A stretch of DNA of 64,000 nucleotides from Glandiceps talaboti (taxonomy: Eukaryota > Hemichordata > Enteropneusta > Spengelidae). Below are positions 43,091 through 56,532 of the stretch, one piece after another; within the stretch, counting starts at the first letter, position 1, and each line of letters begins with the position of its first letter. A model generated the notes under the pieces. The model was not told where the DNA came from. It saw nothing but the letters and a program-made list of their open reading frames with translations, and ran no database searches. The position numbers were made by a program, and so were the translations under genes. Where the stretch lies: assembly GCF_964340395.1 (NCBI RefSeq), contig NC_135555.1, positions 17,270,246-17,334,245 of the forward strand, written 5' to 3'.

Positions 43091-43730
43091 GGTGACAGGG
43101 TCGGTTTGTATTACAGCGTGTTGCTTTAATTATGTGATGACGTTTGTACACACATGTTTATCTTATTCACCAAATTAATACGTCATCAACTGTGCATCGT
43201 AAACATACAGATGTATGTTTGAGCCGTATTTTATTTTGTGTGTTTTATTTGATGATAATTAACATAAATACATCAAGTTTAATTTGTAAATCTATTTCTG
43301 AAGATCTGCAAGCTTAAAACATGGACGAATCTGAAATCAAATATTAACAGTTAAATACACTAGACGTCAAAAACTGAAATTTTAGTTTAAAGCGTAGGCC
43401 AACTATTTATTTTATCTTATTTTATTTTATTTTTGTTTTGTTTTTTGTTTTGTTTTTATTTCGGTTAACGTTGTTTTGAAACTCGCTAGAATAAAAAAAA
43501 TCTCAATAAGTGAAACGGTAGGCGACGCTAGAATCAAATAACACACATCATTGGACGTTCAACTCTATAATTTGTGTTTCAAAATGAAAATGATCAGTCT
43601 TTGTTGAGAAATATTTTGACTTCTGTGTGTTATGGTGCTGTCTTTGATCTAGCGTTGTTATATACAAAAGCATTTTTTTTAAACGGTTGCATGTTTTCCC
43701 AATTTTATTTGTAAGGCTTTCAAAATGTAA

Positions 43731-43767
43731 TGTCAGAAGTGGCCTTAGACCGCTCGGCCATCCTGAC
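43731..43767 (-). pseudogene. 37-nt collapsed tRNA-Leu
   Basis: Inverted counterpart of 39501-39537. Confidence 0.9.
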
Positions 43768-44110
43768 ATCTGTTACCGCTTTGTCGATCACCGACATATC
43801 AACAATTATGCAATTCGACAAAATAAAATTGTTCTACATTTCATTTGGTGAAAAATCATAAAATGATTGGCTGAAATCATTCAATTTTTTCCTTTGTATT
43901 TACCATTCATATTGAAGATATTATTACTGCGCATGCACTGACCATCTAAACTTATAAATAATGCATTAGACAAAATATATACCTTAAATCAGTGACTAAC
44001 TTGTCAAATACAAGTCATTTCAGGCATGGCGCAGTGACGTCACCCACGACGGACCAATGACACATGTTGGTACGATAACGTATGCGATAAATAGCTTGCA
44101 GAAACGAACT

Positions 44111-44231
44111 GGGGATATAGCTCAGTGGTAGAGCATTTCCCCTTTTAACAAGGCAAACCACTGGGATTATCTTTTAATAAAAGAAAAAACAAACATTCGA
44201 CTGCAGATCGAGAGGTCCTTGGTTCGAATGG
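44111..44231 (+). pseudogene. tRNA-Cys interrupted by a ~60-bp A-tailed insert
   Basis: GAGCATT, an insert ending AATAAAAGAAAAAACAAA, then CATTCGACTGCAGATCGAG. The T arm runs out at TTCGAATGG and the acceptor is absent. TGACGTCA at 44035-44042. Confidence 0.85.
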
Positions 44232-44325
44232 AGTTAGAGTTAAAGTTAGAGTTAGAGTTGAACGTCCAAAGGTATACATTTCAAGCGTCACCTGAATCGG
44301 CCTTCATTAAAAAGTACGCAAAATA

Positions 44326-44844
44326 AGGGGACACCCGGGTTTGAACCGGGGACCTCTCGATCTGCAGTCGAATGCTTTTTTTTTTTTTTTTTTTCTTTTA
44401 TTAAAAGGACAGGCACTGGCTTGCCCTGTTAAAAAAGGTATACATTTCAATATTCTTTACAGATAATACAATTGTGAACTAAACTAGTTACTACAGTTTA
44501 ACATGGTATACTACATAGTACTCAGGCATCAGGATCAATATGCCTAAACATGAAGATACTGATTGAAATTCAATACAACAGGTATGTACTTGTATAGTAT
44601 TTACAAATTAAACGTGAATTCCATATCATGCATTGTTATTATTACATTATTTTGGGCAAACACAGTTTCAAAAAGGAATAAATCATCTGTTATCTTGCTT
44701 CTATTATATTCAAAAATAACTTTCTGCTTTAATTTATACTTAAAGAAGGAAATCATATTAATTTTACGTGCACTCATTTTATAAACCAGTCTTCTATTGT
44801 GTATAACAAAACGGGCAAAAGACAATAATAAGTTAATTATCCCC
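44326..44844 (-). mobile_element. tRNA-Cys split by a 5'-truncated LINE 3' end
   Basis: Inverted counterpart of 38422-38943: GGGGATA at 44844-44838, LINE 44837-44376, tRNA-Cys 3' part 44375-44326. Confidence 0.85.
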
Positions 44845-45094
44845 TTATATAATTAAAGTGATTAAATAGTTCTTTGTACGCTTTCAGTGACGAATATTTC
44901 AGTTTTAAGTTAAGTGTTGTGCGTGACAGTGACGTCATAATATGATGACGCAATTACAAAAATGCTGAATTGGATGTAATCAAAGTTGTAATTTTGAACG
45001 CTTTCTATGGCGGGCCGAATCGATCACGTGACTTTCAAAATGTAGCTTTTGGAATAGGAAAAGAAACTATTCGATTTCCATTTTAATGCAATAA

Positions 45095-45211
45095 TGTCAG
45101 AAGTGGGGACTTTGGAGACAAGAATACCCTCAACTTACAACTAGCACTTCATAAGTGCAAGGTCCTGTAGTACCTCGAGTCTGGCGCCTTAGACCGCTCG
45201 GCCATCCTGAC
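45095..45211 (-). pseudogene. tRNA-Leu remnant (CGA, T arm deleted)
   Basis: Inverted counterpart of 42235-42351. Confidence 0.88.
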
Positions 45212-45752
45212 ATCAAGATGGTAAGCTATCAAAAAGAAAGTTGCAATGGAAGTCTTTTGTTCAACCAATGAGCTATTTATTTTGTGCTAATATTTTTCAC
45301 TGTGAGATTTACACTTTCGGAATTTTGTTCCTCATTGTACAATTCCCAATCTAAGATCGACTTCAGATTGATTGATATGATTGTGTAATATAATAGTGAT
45401 TATCGGTGAAATTACTGAAAATATTAGAACTTTTGGTATTTACAGAGAAATGTGACAGATTTCATCACTGTTTTTTTTCAATTTGTCTTAAAAGACAACA
45501 CGAACAAAAACTTTATCTTTTAACCATTCATATTGAAGATATTATGACGTCATCAAGTAATTGATTTAACAAATAATTGAAGAGAGAAAATAGTATATTT
45601 TTAAAAAGTCAAACCAGTCTAAATGTATGACATGATTAACTTTTCAAATGCAGAAGTCAAACTAAGACATGATGACGTCACCCATTAACGACCAATATCC
45701 AATACGTGACTGACTCCTGTTACAATGATGACATATGCCACAATTAGCAAAC

Positions 45753-45801
45753 CATTCGACTGCAGACCGAGAGGTCCCCAGTTCGAACCCGGGTGTCCCC
45801 T
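45753..45801 (+). pseudogene. tRNA-Cys 3' half, broken at CATTCGACTG
   Basis: Inverted counterpart of 41645-41693, with one T-arm difference (AACCC for AACTG). Confidence 0.85.
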
Positions 45802-46189
45802 TACTTTTGGGTTTCTTTGAAAGTCGATAATATCGTGTCACGTGACGGCAGTGTGTTCTTCGGTATTTATGTTGCAAAGTTACACAGGAGTGCATTTATA
45901 TGTACATGTATTTTGAACTCAGTCAATGTGCACTTTTTAGCCAAAACGTCGTTAATATCCTGTTCAGTCTACGGAATGGTATTTCCATCCGCTATCTGAT
46001 GCAATATCTTGAAAATATGAAATCATGGTTTGTGCTAACAAAATTTTCTGTGTGGTGTTTTTGTTGAGAAAGTTGTCCAGAGACAGATATCACCATAGCC
46101 ATAGACAAAGCAAGTCTGTGACGTAACATAATCTCTCGGTAAGCAAAAAGAATTGAAGGGCCGGGCTTTTGAAGTTTAAACAAAAGGAA

Positions 46190-46315
46190 TGTCAGAAGTG
46201 GGATTCGAACCCACGCCTCCATTCGGAGACCAGAACACCCTCAACGAACACTTCAGAAGTGCAAGGTCCTGTAGTACCTTGAGTCTGGCGCCTTAGACCG
46301 CTCGGCCATCCTGAC
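46190..46315 (-). tRNA. tRNA-Leu (CAA) with intron
   Basis: Intact; inverted counterpart of 41131-41256. Confidence 0.95.
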
Positions 46316-47136
46316 ATCTTATATTGTTCGAGAACAAAAAAATAAAATTTAAGTTTTATAATCGCTGAGCAAACTACTTGATTTGGATAATAGTTACACA
46401 TAAGTTTCTATCTTTCATATTTTCATTTTCACATCAACTCATAACGACTCGTACGGTAACTGGACATTTATACATTTTGAACTTCGTTTTTCGTTTCAAA
46501 TAAGTTCATTTACTCTTCCCAATCCAGTCATCGGAGAAATAGTTTCCACCTGTGACATGTTTGTTTCGTTAGTATTTTTTTAAAGCTCATCTTTGTGTTG
46601 CTGTGACCGTTAAAGATAACAGTCAGTATTACTGAAATTGCTGAAACGAGATTTTGTGCAATCCCGACAATTGTTGGGTGCATGGAACGAAATAGAAAAT
46701 CGTATTTCGTTCTCTCAGTAAACTAAATTTTTGTATGATTTTTTTATTATTTTCTCACTTGTACATAAGACCGGTGTTTTGCACTGCAAAAAAATAAATG
46801 CAGTTAAGTTACACAAGCAAGTTTTAAACTTGTTCTATCAAAATGAACTAAAATTAAAACGAAGCATTTTAACTGAAACATTCATATTGGAGACTGTGCT
46901 ATTTCAACATTTAAATTACAAATAATTGACAGAAAAAGTAACATAACCTAAGGATAAAACAAGTTTAGAACAACTTTACAGTTTACAGTCTTCTGGTGAA
47001 CGATTCCAGTTTGAGGTGAAAATCAAGCGATCAAATACAGTATTCCGCGAGTTAGGGCATGTTGTAATGACGTCACACAAAAACCATACGTGGGTAACGC
47101 CTATGAGTATAATGTAATCAAACATGTAGTCAGAAT

Positions 47137-47208
47137 GGGGATATAGCTCAGTGGTAGAGCATTCGACTGCAGATCGAGAGGTCCCCGGTTCAAACCCGGG
47201 TGTCCCCT
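47137..47208 (+). tRNA. tRNA-Cys (GCA)
   Basis: Intact 72 nt; inverted counterpart of 40238-40309, with TGACGTCA about 65-70 bp upstream. Confidence 0.95.
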
Positions 47209-47927
47209 TATTTTGCGTACTTTTTAATGAAGGCCGATTCAGGTGTAGTTTGAAGTTGGTCACGTGATGAGAATTTGACAAACGTGACAGGGTCGGTTTG
47301 TATTACAGCGTGTTGCTTTAATTATGTGATGACGTTTGTACACACATGTTTATCTTATTCACCAAAATAATACGTCATCAACTGTGCATCGTAAACATAC
47401 AGATGTATGTTTGAGCCGTATTTTATTTTGTGTGTTTTATTTGATGATAATTAACATAAATACATCAAGTTTAATTTGTAAATCTATTTCTGAAGATCTG
47501 CAAGCTTAAAACATGGACGAATCTGAAATCAAATATTAACAGTTAAATACACTAGACGTCAAAAACTGAAATTTTAGTTTAAAGCGTAGGCCAACTATTT
47601 ATTTTATCTTATTTTATTTTATTTTATTTTTGTTTTGTTTTTTGTTTTGTTTTTATTTCGGTTAACGTTGTTTTGAAACTCGCTAGAATAAAAAAAATCT
47701 CAATAAGTGAAACGGTAGGCGACGCTAGAATCAAATAACACACATAATTGGACGTTCAACTCTATAATTTGTGTTTCAAAATGAAAATGATCAGTCTTTG
47801 TTGAGAAATATTTTGACTTCTGTGTGTTATGGTGCTGTCTTTGATCTAGCGTTGTTATATACAAAAGCATTTTTTTAAAACGGTTGCATGTTTTCCCAAT
47901 TTTATTTGTAAGGCTTTCAAAATGTAA

Positions 47928-47964
47928 TGTCAGAAGTGGCCTTAGACCGCTCGGCCATCCTGAC
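47928..47964 (-). pseudogene. 37-nt collapsed tRNA-Leu
   Basis: Second inverted copy of the collapsed form. Confidence 0.9.
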
Positions 47965-48307
47965 ATCTGTTACCGCTTTGTCGATCACCGACATATCAAC
48001 AATTATGCAATTCGACAAAATAAAATTGTTCTACATTTCATTTGGTGAAAAATCATAAAATGATTGGCTGAAATCATTCAATTTTTTCCTTTGTATTTAC
48101 CATTCATATTGAAGATATTATTACTGCCCATGCACTGACCATCTAAACTTATAAATAATGCATTAGACAAAATATATACCTTAAATCAGTGACTAACTTG
48201 TCAAATACAAGTCATTTCAGGCATGGCGCAGTGACGTCACCCACGACGGACCAATGACACATGTTGGTACGATAACGTATGCGATAAATAGCTTGCAGAA
48301 ACGAACT

Positions 48308-48428
48308 GGGGATATAGCTCAGTGGTAGAGCATTTCCCCTTTTAACAAGGCAAACCACTGGGATTATCTTTTAATAAAAGAAAAAACAAACATTCGACTG
48401 CAGATCGAGAGGTCCTTGGTTCGAATGG
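48308..48428 (+). pseudogene. tRNA-Cys interrupted by a ~60-bp A-tailed insert
   Basis: Matches 44111-44231; followed by inverted AACTCT hexamers. Confidence 0.85.
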
Positions 48429-48863
48429 AGTTAGAGTTAAACTTAGAGTTAGAGTTGAACGTCCAATGACGTGTTATTTGGTTCTAGCTTCTCCTACGTT
48501 TTCACTTATTATGAAGAAAAAAGATTATTTATTCTAACAAGTTTCAAAATAAAAATAACCGAAATAAAACAAAAACAAAACAAAAATAAAATAAAATAAA
48601 TAGTTGTCCTACTTATTAAACTGAAATTTCAGTTTTTGACGTCTAGTGTATTTAACGGTTAATATTTGATTTCAGATTCGTCCATGTTTTACAGATCTTC
48701 AGAAATAGGTTTACAAATTAAACTAGTTCCAAAATTTGAACCTGCAAATGAAGACATAATTGATATACCAACCTTTACTTCACAGCGCCACCAAGTGTCC
48801 ATTAACCAACTTGAGAATATCTTGATATCTAAATATTTCCGTCAGTAGAATTTTCACAAAATA

Positions 48864-48924
48864 AGGAAACATCCGGGTTCGTACCGGGGACCTTTCGGAA
48901 TGCTCTACCACTGAGATATGTCCC
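48864..48924 (-). pseudogene. 61-nt tRNA-Cys remnant lacking the anticodon arm
   Basis: Inverted counterpart of 30084-30144, with TTCGTACC in the T loop. Confidence 0.85.
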
Positions 48925-49276
48925 AATGTGTTCACATCTTAAAAGTTGAAATATTCGGTTGGTGTATACGTATGATATATTCTTACAAAAACCCATACCC
49001 ATAAGTATGGTCAAAACACAAACGTGATGTTAATTGACAGCAAATAAAACACACAAAATAAAATACGGCTCAAACATACATCTGTATGTTTACGATGCAC
49101 AGTTACATGACGTATTATTTTGGTGAACAAGACAAACATTTGTGAACAAACGTCAACACATAATTAAAGCAATACGATGCAATACAAACCGACCCTGTCA
49201 CGTTCATCAAATTCTCATCATGTGACCAACTTCAAGCGTCACCTGAATCGGCCTTCATTAAAAAGTACGCAAAATA

Positions 49277-51068
49277 AGGGGACACCCGGGTTTGAACCGG
49301 GGACCTCTCGATCTGCAGTCGAATGCTTTTTTTTTTTTTTTTTCTTTTATTAAAAGGACAGGCCCACTGGCTTGCCCTGTTAAAAAAGGTATACATTTCA
49401 ATATTCTTTACAGATAATACAATTGTGAACTAAACTAGTTACTACAGTTTAACATGGTATACTACATAGTACTCAGGCATCAGGATCAATATGCCTAAAC
49501 ATGAAGATACTGATTGAAATTCAATACAACAGGTATGTACTTGTATAGTATTTACAAATTAAACGTGAATTCCATATCATGCATTGTTATTATTACATTA
49601 TTTTGGGCAAACACAGTTTCAAAAAGGAATAAATCATCTGTTATCTTGCTTCTATTATATTCAAAAATAACTTTCTGCTTTAATTTATACTTAAAGAAGG
49701 AAATCATATTAATTTTACGTGCACTCATTTTATAAACCAGTCTTCTATTGTGTATAACAAAACGGGCAAAAGACAATAATAAGTTAATTAGTGTCTGTTG
49801 GTATTTATCAGATGCAACAAGATAATTAAATAATATTAACAGTACTTTTTTCTTACATTAATACCTTTTATATTCAATATTCTAAAGATTAATTCGAAGA
49901 CAAAATCCCACAAGTTTTGAATAGACTGACAACAAACGAAAAGGTGATACACATCTTCAGGAAAAAATGTACAGAACTCACACATAGGACTGGCTGCTCT
50001 GCCTATTTTATGAAGACGGACATTAGTGAAAACAGCATTATGACAGATTAAATAGTCTAAATCACCTAAATAATTCTCTTTCATTCGAAAATAAATATTA
50101 GGCCAAACACGAGTAAAGTTAACATCAGGAAAAAAGGAAGACCAATGATGAATACCGGTGGGAACAGAGTTTCTTAGATTGCAAGCAATAGCTGTAAGGT
50201 TCTTTACTTTCAGTAACTCGATAGACACTCTTTGATCTTTACTATTAGTTATACATATAGAGACATTTGGATCTACTTCATTACATTCTTTGAATTCCTT
50301 CTTTAAGATTTCTAGCCACTTCTTGGGAATAGCATTTAAAATGATGTTATACTTATTGACAATGTCATTATTTGTACGATTTTCAGAAAACTCGGAACAT
50401 AATTCAACTAGAGCATTTGGAGGAAAGAAACCAGGTATTACTTCATAGAGGATGTCTTTAATCTGAACAATATCAGCCTCAATGAACTGGCGATATAGCG
50501 GAAGAGGACACTCATCCTGGCCAATAATGAACGGCTTCTTAAATATAGGTTCTCTGATAATTTCATCATATGAAACTGGTTCTGCTCTGACTGGCATAAG
50601 GACTCGTGACCATGCATGAAAAAGTTCCTTATAAAAAGGAGAGCAGTTACGTAATGCACCAGGATGAATAATCATTCTGAAGATATCACCACCAATAGGA
50701 ATATTCAGGTACTTATTGATATTGTAATTTAAAAAGAGTTTGAACTTATGATTGTAGTTTTCATCAAAATATTTGGTCAACCATTTCAGGCGTAATGCCT
50801 GGACTTTGTCATTGATATTGGTCAGCTTGAGGCCGCCATTTTCAATGTCGGCGGTAACAACATTGTAATTAACATAATGGTGTCTATTACTCCAAAAAAA
50901 GTTGATAATATTACTATTCAACATTTGTATACAGTCAGACGGCACGGGTATTACTGATGCACGATATCACAAAGTAGAGGTAATTAATGAATTAACAATT
51001 AAAACTTTTCCTTTATATGACAAATTACGTCGTGACCACGACTTTAGAATATGACAGACTTTGGGAAT
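49277..51068 (-). mobile_element. Tx1/L1-type LINE, 5'-truncated, inserted in tRNA-Cys
   Basis: On the minus strand, LINE coding starts near 51068 with HILKSWSRRNLSYKGKVLIV, the segment just after the RT core in L1/Tx1 ORF2. After a frame change near 50950 a 369-residue stretch follows (50945-49836) with NIINFFWSNR, ENGGLKLTNI and ALRLKWL, ending in a zinc-knuckle-like CEFCTFFPEDVYHLFVC. After another frame change near 49840 the ORF2 C-terminus runs on (FARFVIHNRRLVYKMSARK) to a stop near 49552. AATAAAAG and a poly(A) tract end at 49327, joined to GCATTCGACTGCAGATCGAG of tRNA-Cys (49326-49277). ORF1, endonuclease and the RT core are missing. The 5' joint at 51068 is to a non-tRNA part of the array. 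Frame breaks and truncation make it inactive. Confidence 0.85.
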
Positions 51069-51400
51069 CGTCATAATATCTTCAATATGAATGGTTAAAA
51101 GATAAAGTGTTTGTTCGTGTTGTCTTTTAAGACAAATTGAAAAATGATGAAATATGTCACATTTCTCTGTAAATACCAAAAGTTCTAATATTTTCAGTAA
51201 TTTCACCGATAATCACTATTATATTACACAATCATATCAATCAATCTGAAGTCGATCTTGGATTGGGAATTGTACAATGAGGAACAAAATTCCGAAAGTG
51301 TAAATCTCACAGTGAAAAATATTAGCACAGAATAAATAGCTCATTGGTTGAACAAAAGACCTCCATTGCAACTTTCTTTTTGATAGCTTACCATCTTGAT

Positions 51401-51504
51401 GTCAGGATGGCCGAGCGGTCTAAGGCGCCAGACTCGAGGTACTACAGGACCTTGCACTTATGAAGTGCTAGTTGAGGGTGTCTCCAAAGTCCCCACTTCT
51501 GACA
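51401..51504 (+). pseudogene. tRNA-Leu remnant (CGA), shortened further
   Basis: As 33865 but with a 13-bp deletion after GCTAGTTG, leaving 104 nt. Confidence 0.88.
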
Positions 51505-51744
51505 TTATTGCATTAAAATGGAAATCGAATAGTTTCTTTTCCTATTCCAAAAGCTTCATTTTGAAAGTCACGTGATCGATTCGGCCCGCCATAGAAAGCG
51601 TTCAAAATTACAACTTTGATTACATCCAATTCAGCATTTTTGTAATTGCGTCATCATATTATGTCACGCACAACACTTAACTTTAAACTAAAATATTCGT
51701 CACTGAAAGCGTACAAAGAACTATTTAATCAATTTAATTATATA

Positions 51745-51816
51745 GGGGATATAGCTCAGTGGTAGAGCATTCGACTGCAGATCGAGAGGTCCCTGGTTTG
51801 AACCCGGGTTTCCCCT
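51745..51816 (+). tRNA. tRNA-Cys (GCA), diverged but full length
   Basis: Locus equivalent to 34232, 38422 and 42602, but without the LINE insert; the upstream AATTATATA is shared. The acceptor 3' strand reads TTTCCCC, giving one mismatch, and T-loop changes (GGTTTGAACCC) are present. The upstream TGACGTCA is lost here (ATTATGTCACG). It may be expressed weakly or not at all. Confidence 0.82.
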
Positions 51817-52347
51817 TATTTTGGGCTACGGTGTTTATCCGCGACAGTTTGTGTTTTTTATTACCATGTTTTTAACTATGACAAATTAAACAAAAGATCA
51901 AGTGACAGTGGAATGTAAGTTGGTATGTATGTAGAAACATTGCGTTGTATTTCGTCAAGTTGAAGTTAATTCAAATTTATGTATATGTTTTAATTTTTGA
52001 CTTGATGACGTCACTGCTTTGTTGTTTCTGCTGCCCGATTTTACTAATTTTTCCGTCGCTCCGTCCGCATATAGCTGGAAATAATCGACATAGCTCGTCT
52101 TAACATGTGACCGATTTGAGATACCGCAATCGTAGAATACAATGTGAAAGACCTCACGATTTGAGAATAATAATCTAGAAGTATTACAAAAAACAACAAC
52201 TTTCGCTAACTCAATAACTACAAATATCACACCAATGAATGTTGTAACTAAAACACGACCACTAATGGGCGTAGACAAAAAAAACGTTTTCCGAGATTCC
52301 TAAAGGGAACCGGTATTACATATTTTAATGAGTTCTGTAAAAAGTAA

Positions 52348-52470
52348 TGTCAGAAGTGGGATTCGAACCCACGCCTCCATTCGGAGACCAGAACGCCCTC
52401 AACGAACACTTCAGAAGTGCAAGGTCCTGTACCTTGAGTCTGGCGCCTTAGACCGCTCGGCCATCCTGAC
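52348..52470 (-). tRNA. tRNA-Leu (CAA) with shorter intron
   Basis: 123 nt; the mature part is intact and the intron lacks three bases (CCTGTACC for CCTGTAGTACC on the plus strand). Confidence 0.94.
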
Positions 52471-52826
52471 ATCTGCCGACATGCAAAGATTCGGAATAAA
52501 AGTGTTGATTGGTTGGAACGGTTATTCCAAAACCCTTCCATTTACAGTTGCCACATACTTACATTACAATTTATACGTGCGTGTACATTTTCTATTTTTT
52601 AAAATGATAAGTCAAAGTAAATTTAATTTAAGCAATGTGAAACATCGAATATTGAAATCGATTCTCAAGAGAAAACGTTCAAAGCTACTTCTTTTTTCCA
52701 TTGATTCCTATGGCTTGCACTGTCGTCATGACATCTGTGACGTCACTATCTCACACACCACTAACAACCGAACTACTAGTACCCGTCAACGAACGCTGAC
52801 CAGGAACTTTTATTCTATTCTTAAAT

Positions 52827-52898
52827 GGGGATATAGCTCAGTGGTAGAGCATTCGACTGCAGATCGAGAGGTCCCCAGTTCGAACCCGGGTGTCCCCT
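52827..52898 (+). tRNA. tRNA-Cys (GCA)
   Basis: Intact 72 nt apart from one T-stem change (CCCAG), which also alters the first B-box base. Followed by TTTAATTTTG. TGACGTCA at 52738-52745. This is the right end of the array. Confidence 0.93.
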
Positions 52899-53763
52899 TT
52901 AATTTTGTGTATTTTCACAACCTTGGTAATTCCTATGACGATGACATTTTGTTATCAAATTGAATCACGAATTAATTACGGTGACATGACGGTATATGAT
53001 ACAGTTGTGTTTTAAAATACAATTAAAAGTTGAATAAAATTAGTATTTTTTTAAAACTCAAAGATCGGTAGAGATGTTGCGTTGGGTTGCATCAGACAAT
53101 AGCGAGATAGACTGATGGTTGCGCAGACTCAGTCGTGTATGTGTTACGAGTCACAAATCTAAATTATGTCCATTCAGGATATTTTGGTAAATTTTCATTA
53201 TGAACTCTAAATTGAAGTCAAAAAGCATTTAAACTTTGTACAAACAGTGACATTCCGTTGCGTAACAACATAGGTCTTTGACATCTCTACATGGGGTGTT
53301 TCTGTATTGTTTGTACCAGGTACGATTGAACTGTCAACAAGTTTTATTATGACATGACTATTTTATGGTCTTTGAGATATGAACTTGTATTACTAATCTA
53401 GGGAAGATGATTGGATATTAGATCTCGGATGATATCTTTCATCATAAGACTTAAGAATACGTCATACTCTAAGAATAGAGATTTTGTGTAAACTTTGAAA
53501 TGTATTTAAGTTGGGTTTTTAGCCCAGCTCGGGAGGAGAGGCGGAGACGGAGATTGGTCATGTAATAAAATCAACCAAGTGGTTAGCTTGGCGTTCGTTG
53601 AACCAGATACGTATGTTTCGTTGTGAGTTCTACTCAACACAATCCAAGTCGGTACGGTACCTCGTAGAAAAGATGGTTTGAGAAGAAACTAGTTGGTCGG
53701 CTCATATGTATGTGGATACATACACTTTTATCGTGTCTACATTGTTCAAGTCTTCAGAATACC

Positions 53764-53883
<120 letters not shown>

Positions 53884-54331
53884 TATTCTATTTCAACTTA
53901 TGTACAACCATGTCGTATATTGATGTATCGTAGTTTAATTCACAGCATACAACTAATATAAGCCCGTTCATCTAGTCTGTGATTTGCAAAATTTGTTAAT
54001 TCAGGGTAATTCTTATTGCAGATATTTTTTTACAACTTGACAATAATTAGGTTAGCGAATTAAGAGAGCGACCAGTTTCTTAGATCGGGGGTGGTGGTGG
54101 TGGATTAGTAGGGTGGTCACCCTGTTTTCGAAATTGGCATTAGGGGGGATGGGGTTGTCCTGTTTTGAAAATGTTGGATGGGGGGGTCATTGTGTCCTAT
54201 TTGTTCACCTGCAAGTGACGCTCAAACGTAACTTTGCATATACATGTGCAATGTATTACCTACCACACTAGTTACAGAACATATGTTTTCCAATTTCAGA
54301 GTGTCAATAAATGGGGTAATCCTGTAGAAAT

Positions 54332-54353
54332 CTCAAATAAATAAATAAATGAA

Positions 54354-54404
<51 letters not shown>

Positions 54405-54492
54405 AATAAATAAATAAATAAATAAATAAATAGATAGATAAAATAAATAAATGAATAAATAAATAAATAAATGAATAAATGAATAAATAAAT
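54332..54492. repeat. (AAAT)n microsatellite
   Basis: About 160 bp of AAAT units with a few GAAT, GATA and AAAAT variants. Confidence 0.95.
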
Positions 54493-54955
54493 GTAAATAT
54501 TTGGGTATTTCACAATCCATGGCGAATATGTATATCACATATTGCCCTTGCGGGTAAAATTTGAAAGTTCCGTACTAATGGTATAGATAGTTTATATTAA
54601 AATTTAAAGAAGTTTAACCTAAATTGTTCTACTCTTCAGTATGGAGGATTGATACGCATTTTATACTTTCTATCTCCGACACTACATGTTACCGACACTA
54701 CAAATCACCACATCTCATCAGATTTCAGTTTGCATTATACATAACACGTGTAGTAGATATGAGGACCTTACATTCTCTAACATACCAGTGAGTTTTCTAT
54801 ATCTGAAATAGTAATGCCACTATACCAATATTACGGACACTACCTGGCCAACTTTTATGTGTCATGCAAAACTCATTTACAACTTACATTAACTTAAGCT
54901 TTTCGAAGCTGTGAAATACTATCTCACATGTAAAGGCTATGAATAACCTAAAAAT

Positions 54956-56366
<1,411 letters not shown>

Positions 56367-56464
56367 CTAGTGTTGCGCCGGATCGGAGATTAGATAAAAC
56401 GTAGGGGGAAAAAAGGCGCGAGCGACTGTCGACAGTCTATACAGCGTGGTAAATTTAATCAAAC

Positions 56465-56532
56465 CGTGAATGGGTTCGAACCTTGACCGGAGTGGTAAGA
56501 GGCGAGTGGGTTTAACCGCTCGACCACCGACA
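56465..56532 (-). pseudogene. tRNA-like sequence (SINE head or tRNA-Ser/Leu pseudogene)
   Basis: Minus strand: GTCGGTGGTCGAGCGGTTAA resembles a class II A box, and GGTTCGAACCC about 35 nt on is a B box. The acceptor ends do not pair well. It lies about 100 bp beyond the Penelope-like fragment. Confidence 0.45.

Larger units (their letters stand above)
43091..49326. repeat. Inverted copy of the array (right arm of the palindrome)
   Basis: 43091-48467 is the reverse complement of about 34808-40177 (paired coordinates sum to about 83268). The same sequence pairs with the neighbouring copy at 39.5-43.07 kb (sum 87446). From 48468 outward it pairs with 29.73-30.54 kb at the end of unit A copy 2. 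Sequence details (for example TTAAACTTAGAG at 48430) tie the outer part to unit B copy 1. Confidence 0.9.

Noticed and set aside
30581-49326. Repeated short units considered as a CRISPR-like array
   Set aside because: The units are kilobase-sized and contain eukaryotic tRNA genes; there is no short repeat-spacer periodicity.
49836-50945. 369-codon frame as a possible host protein
   Set aside because: The pattern around FFWSNR and ENGGLKL, plus the C-terminal zinc-knuckle-like motif, is that of a LINE ORF2, and the neighbouring frames continue the same polypeptide.
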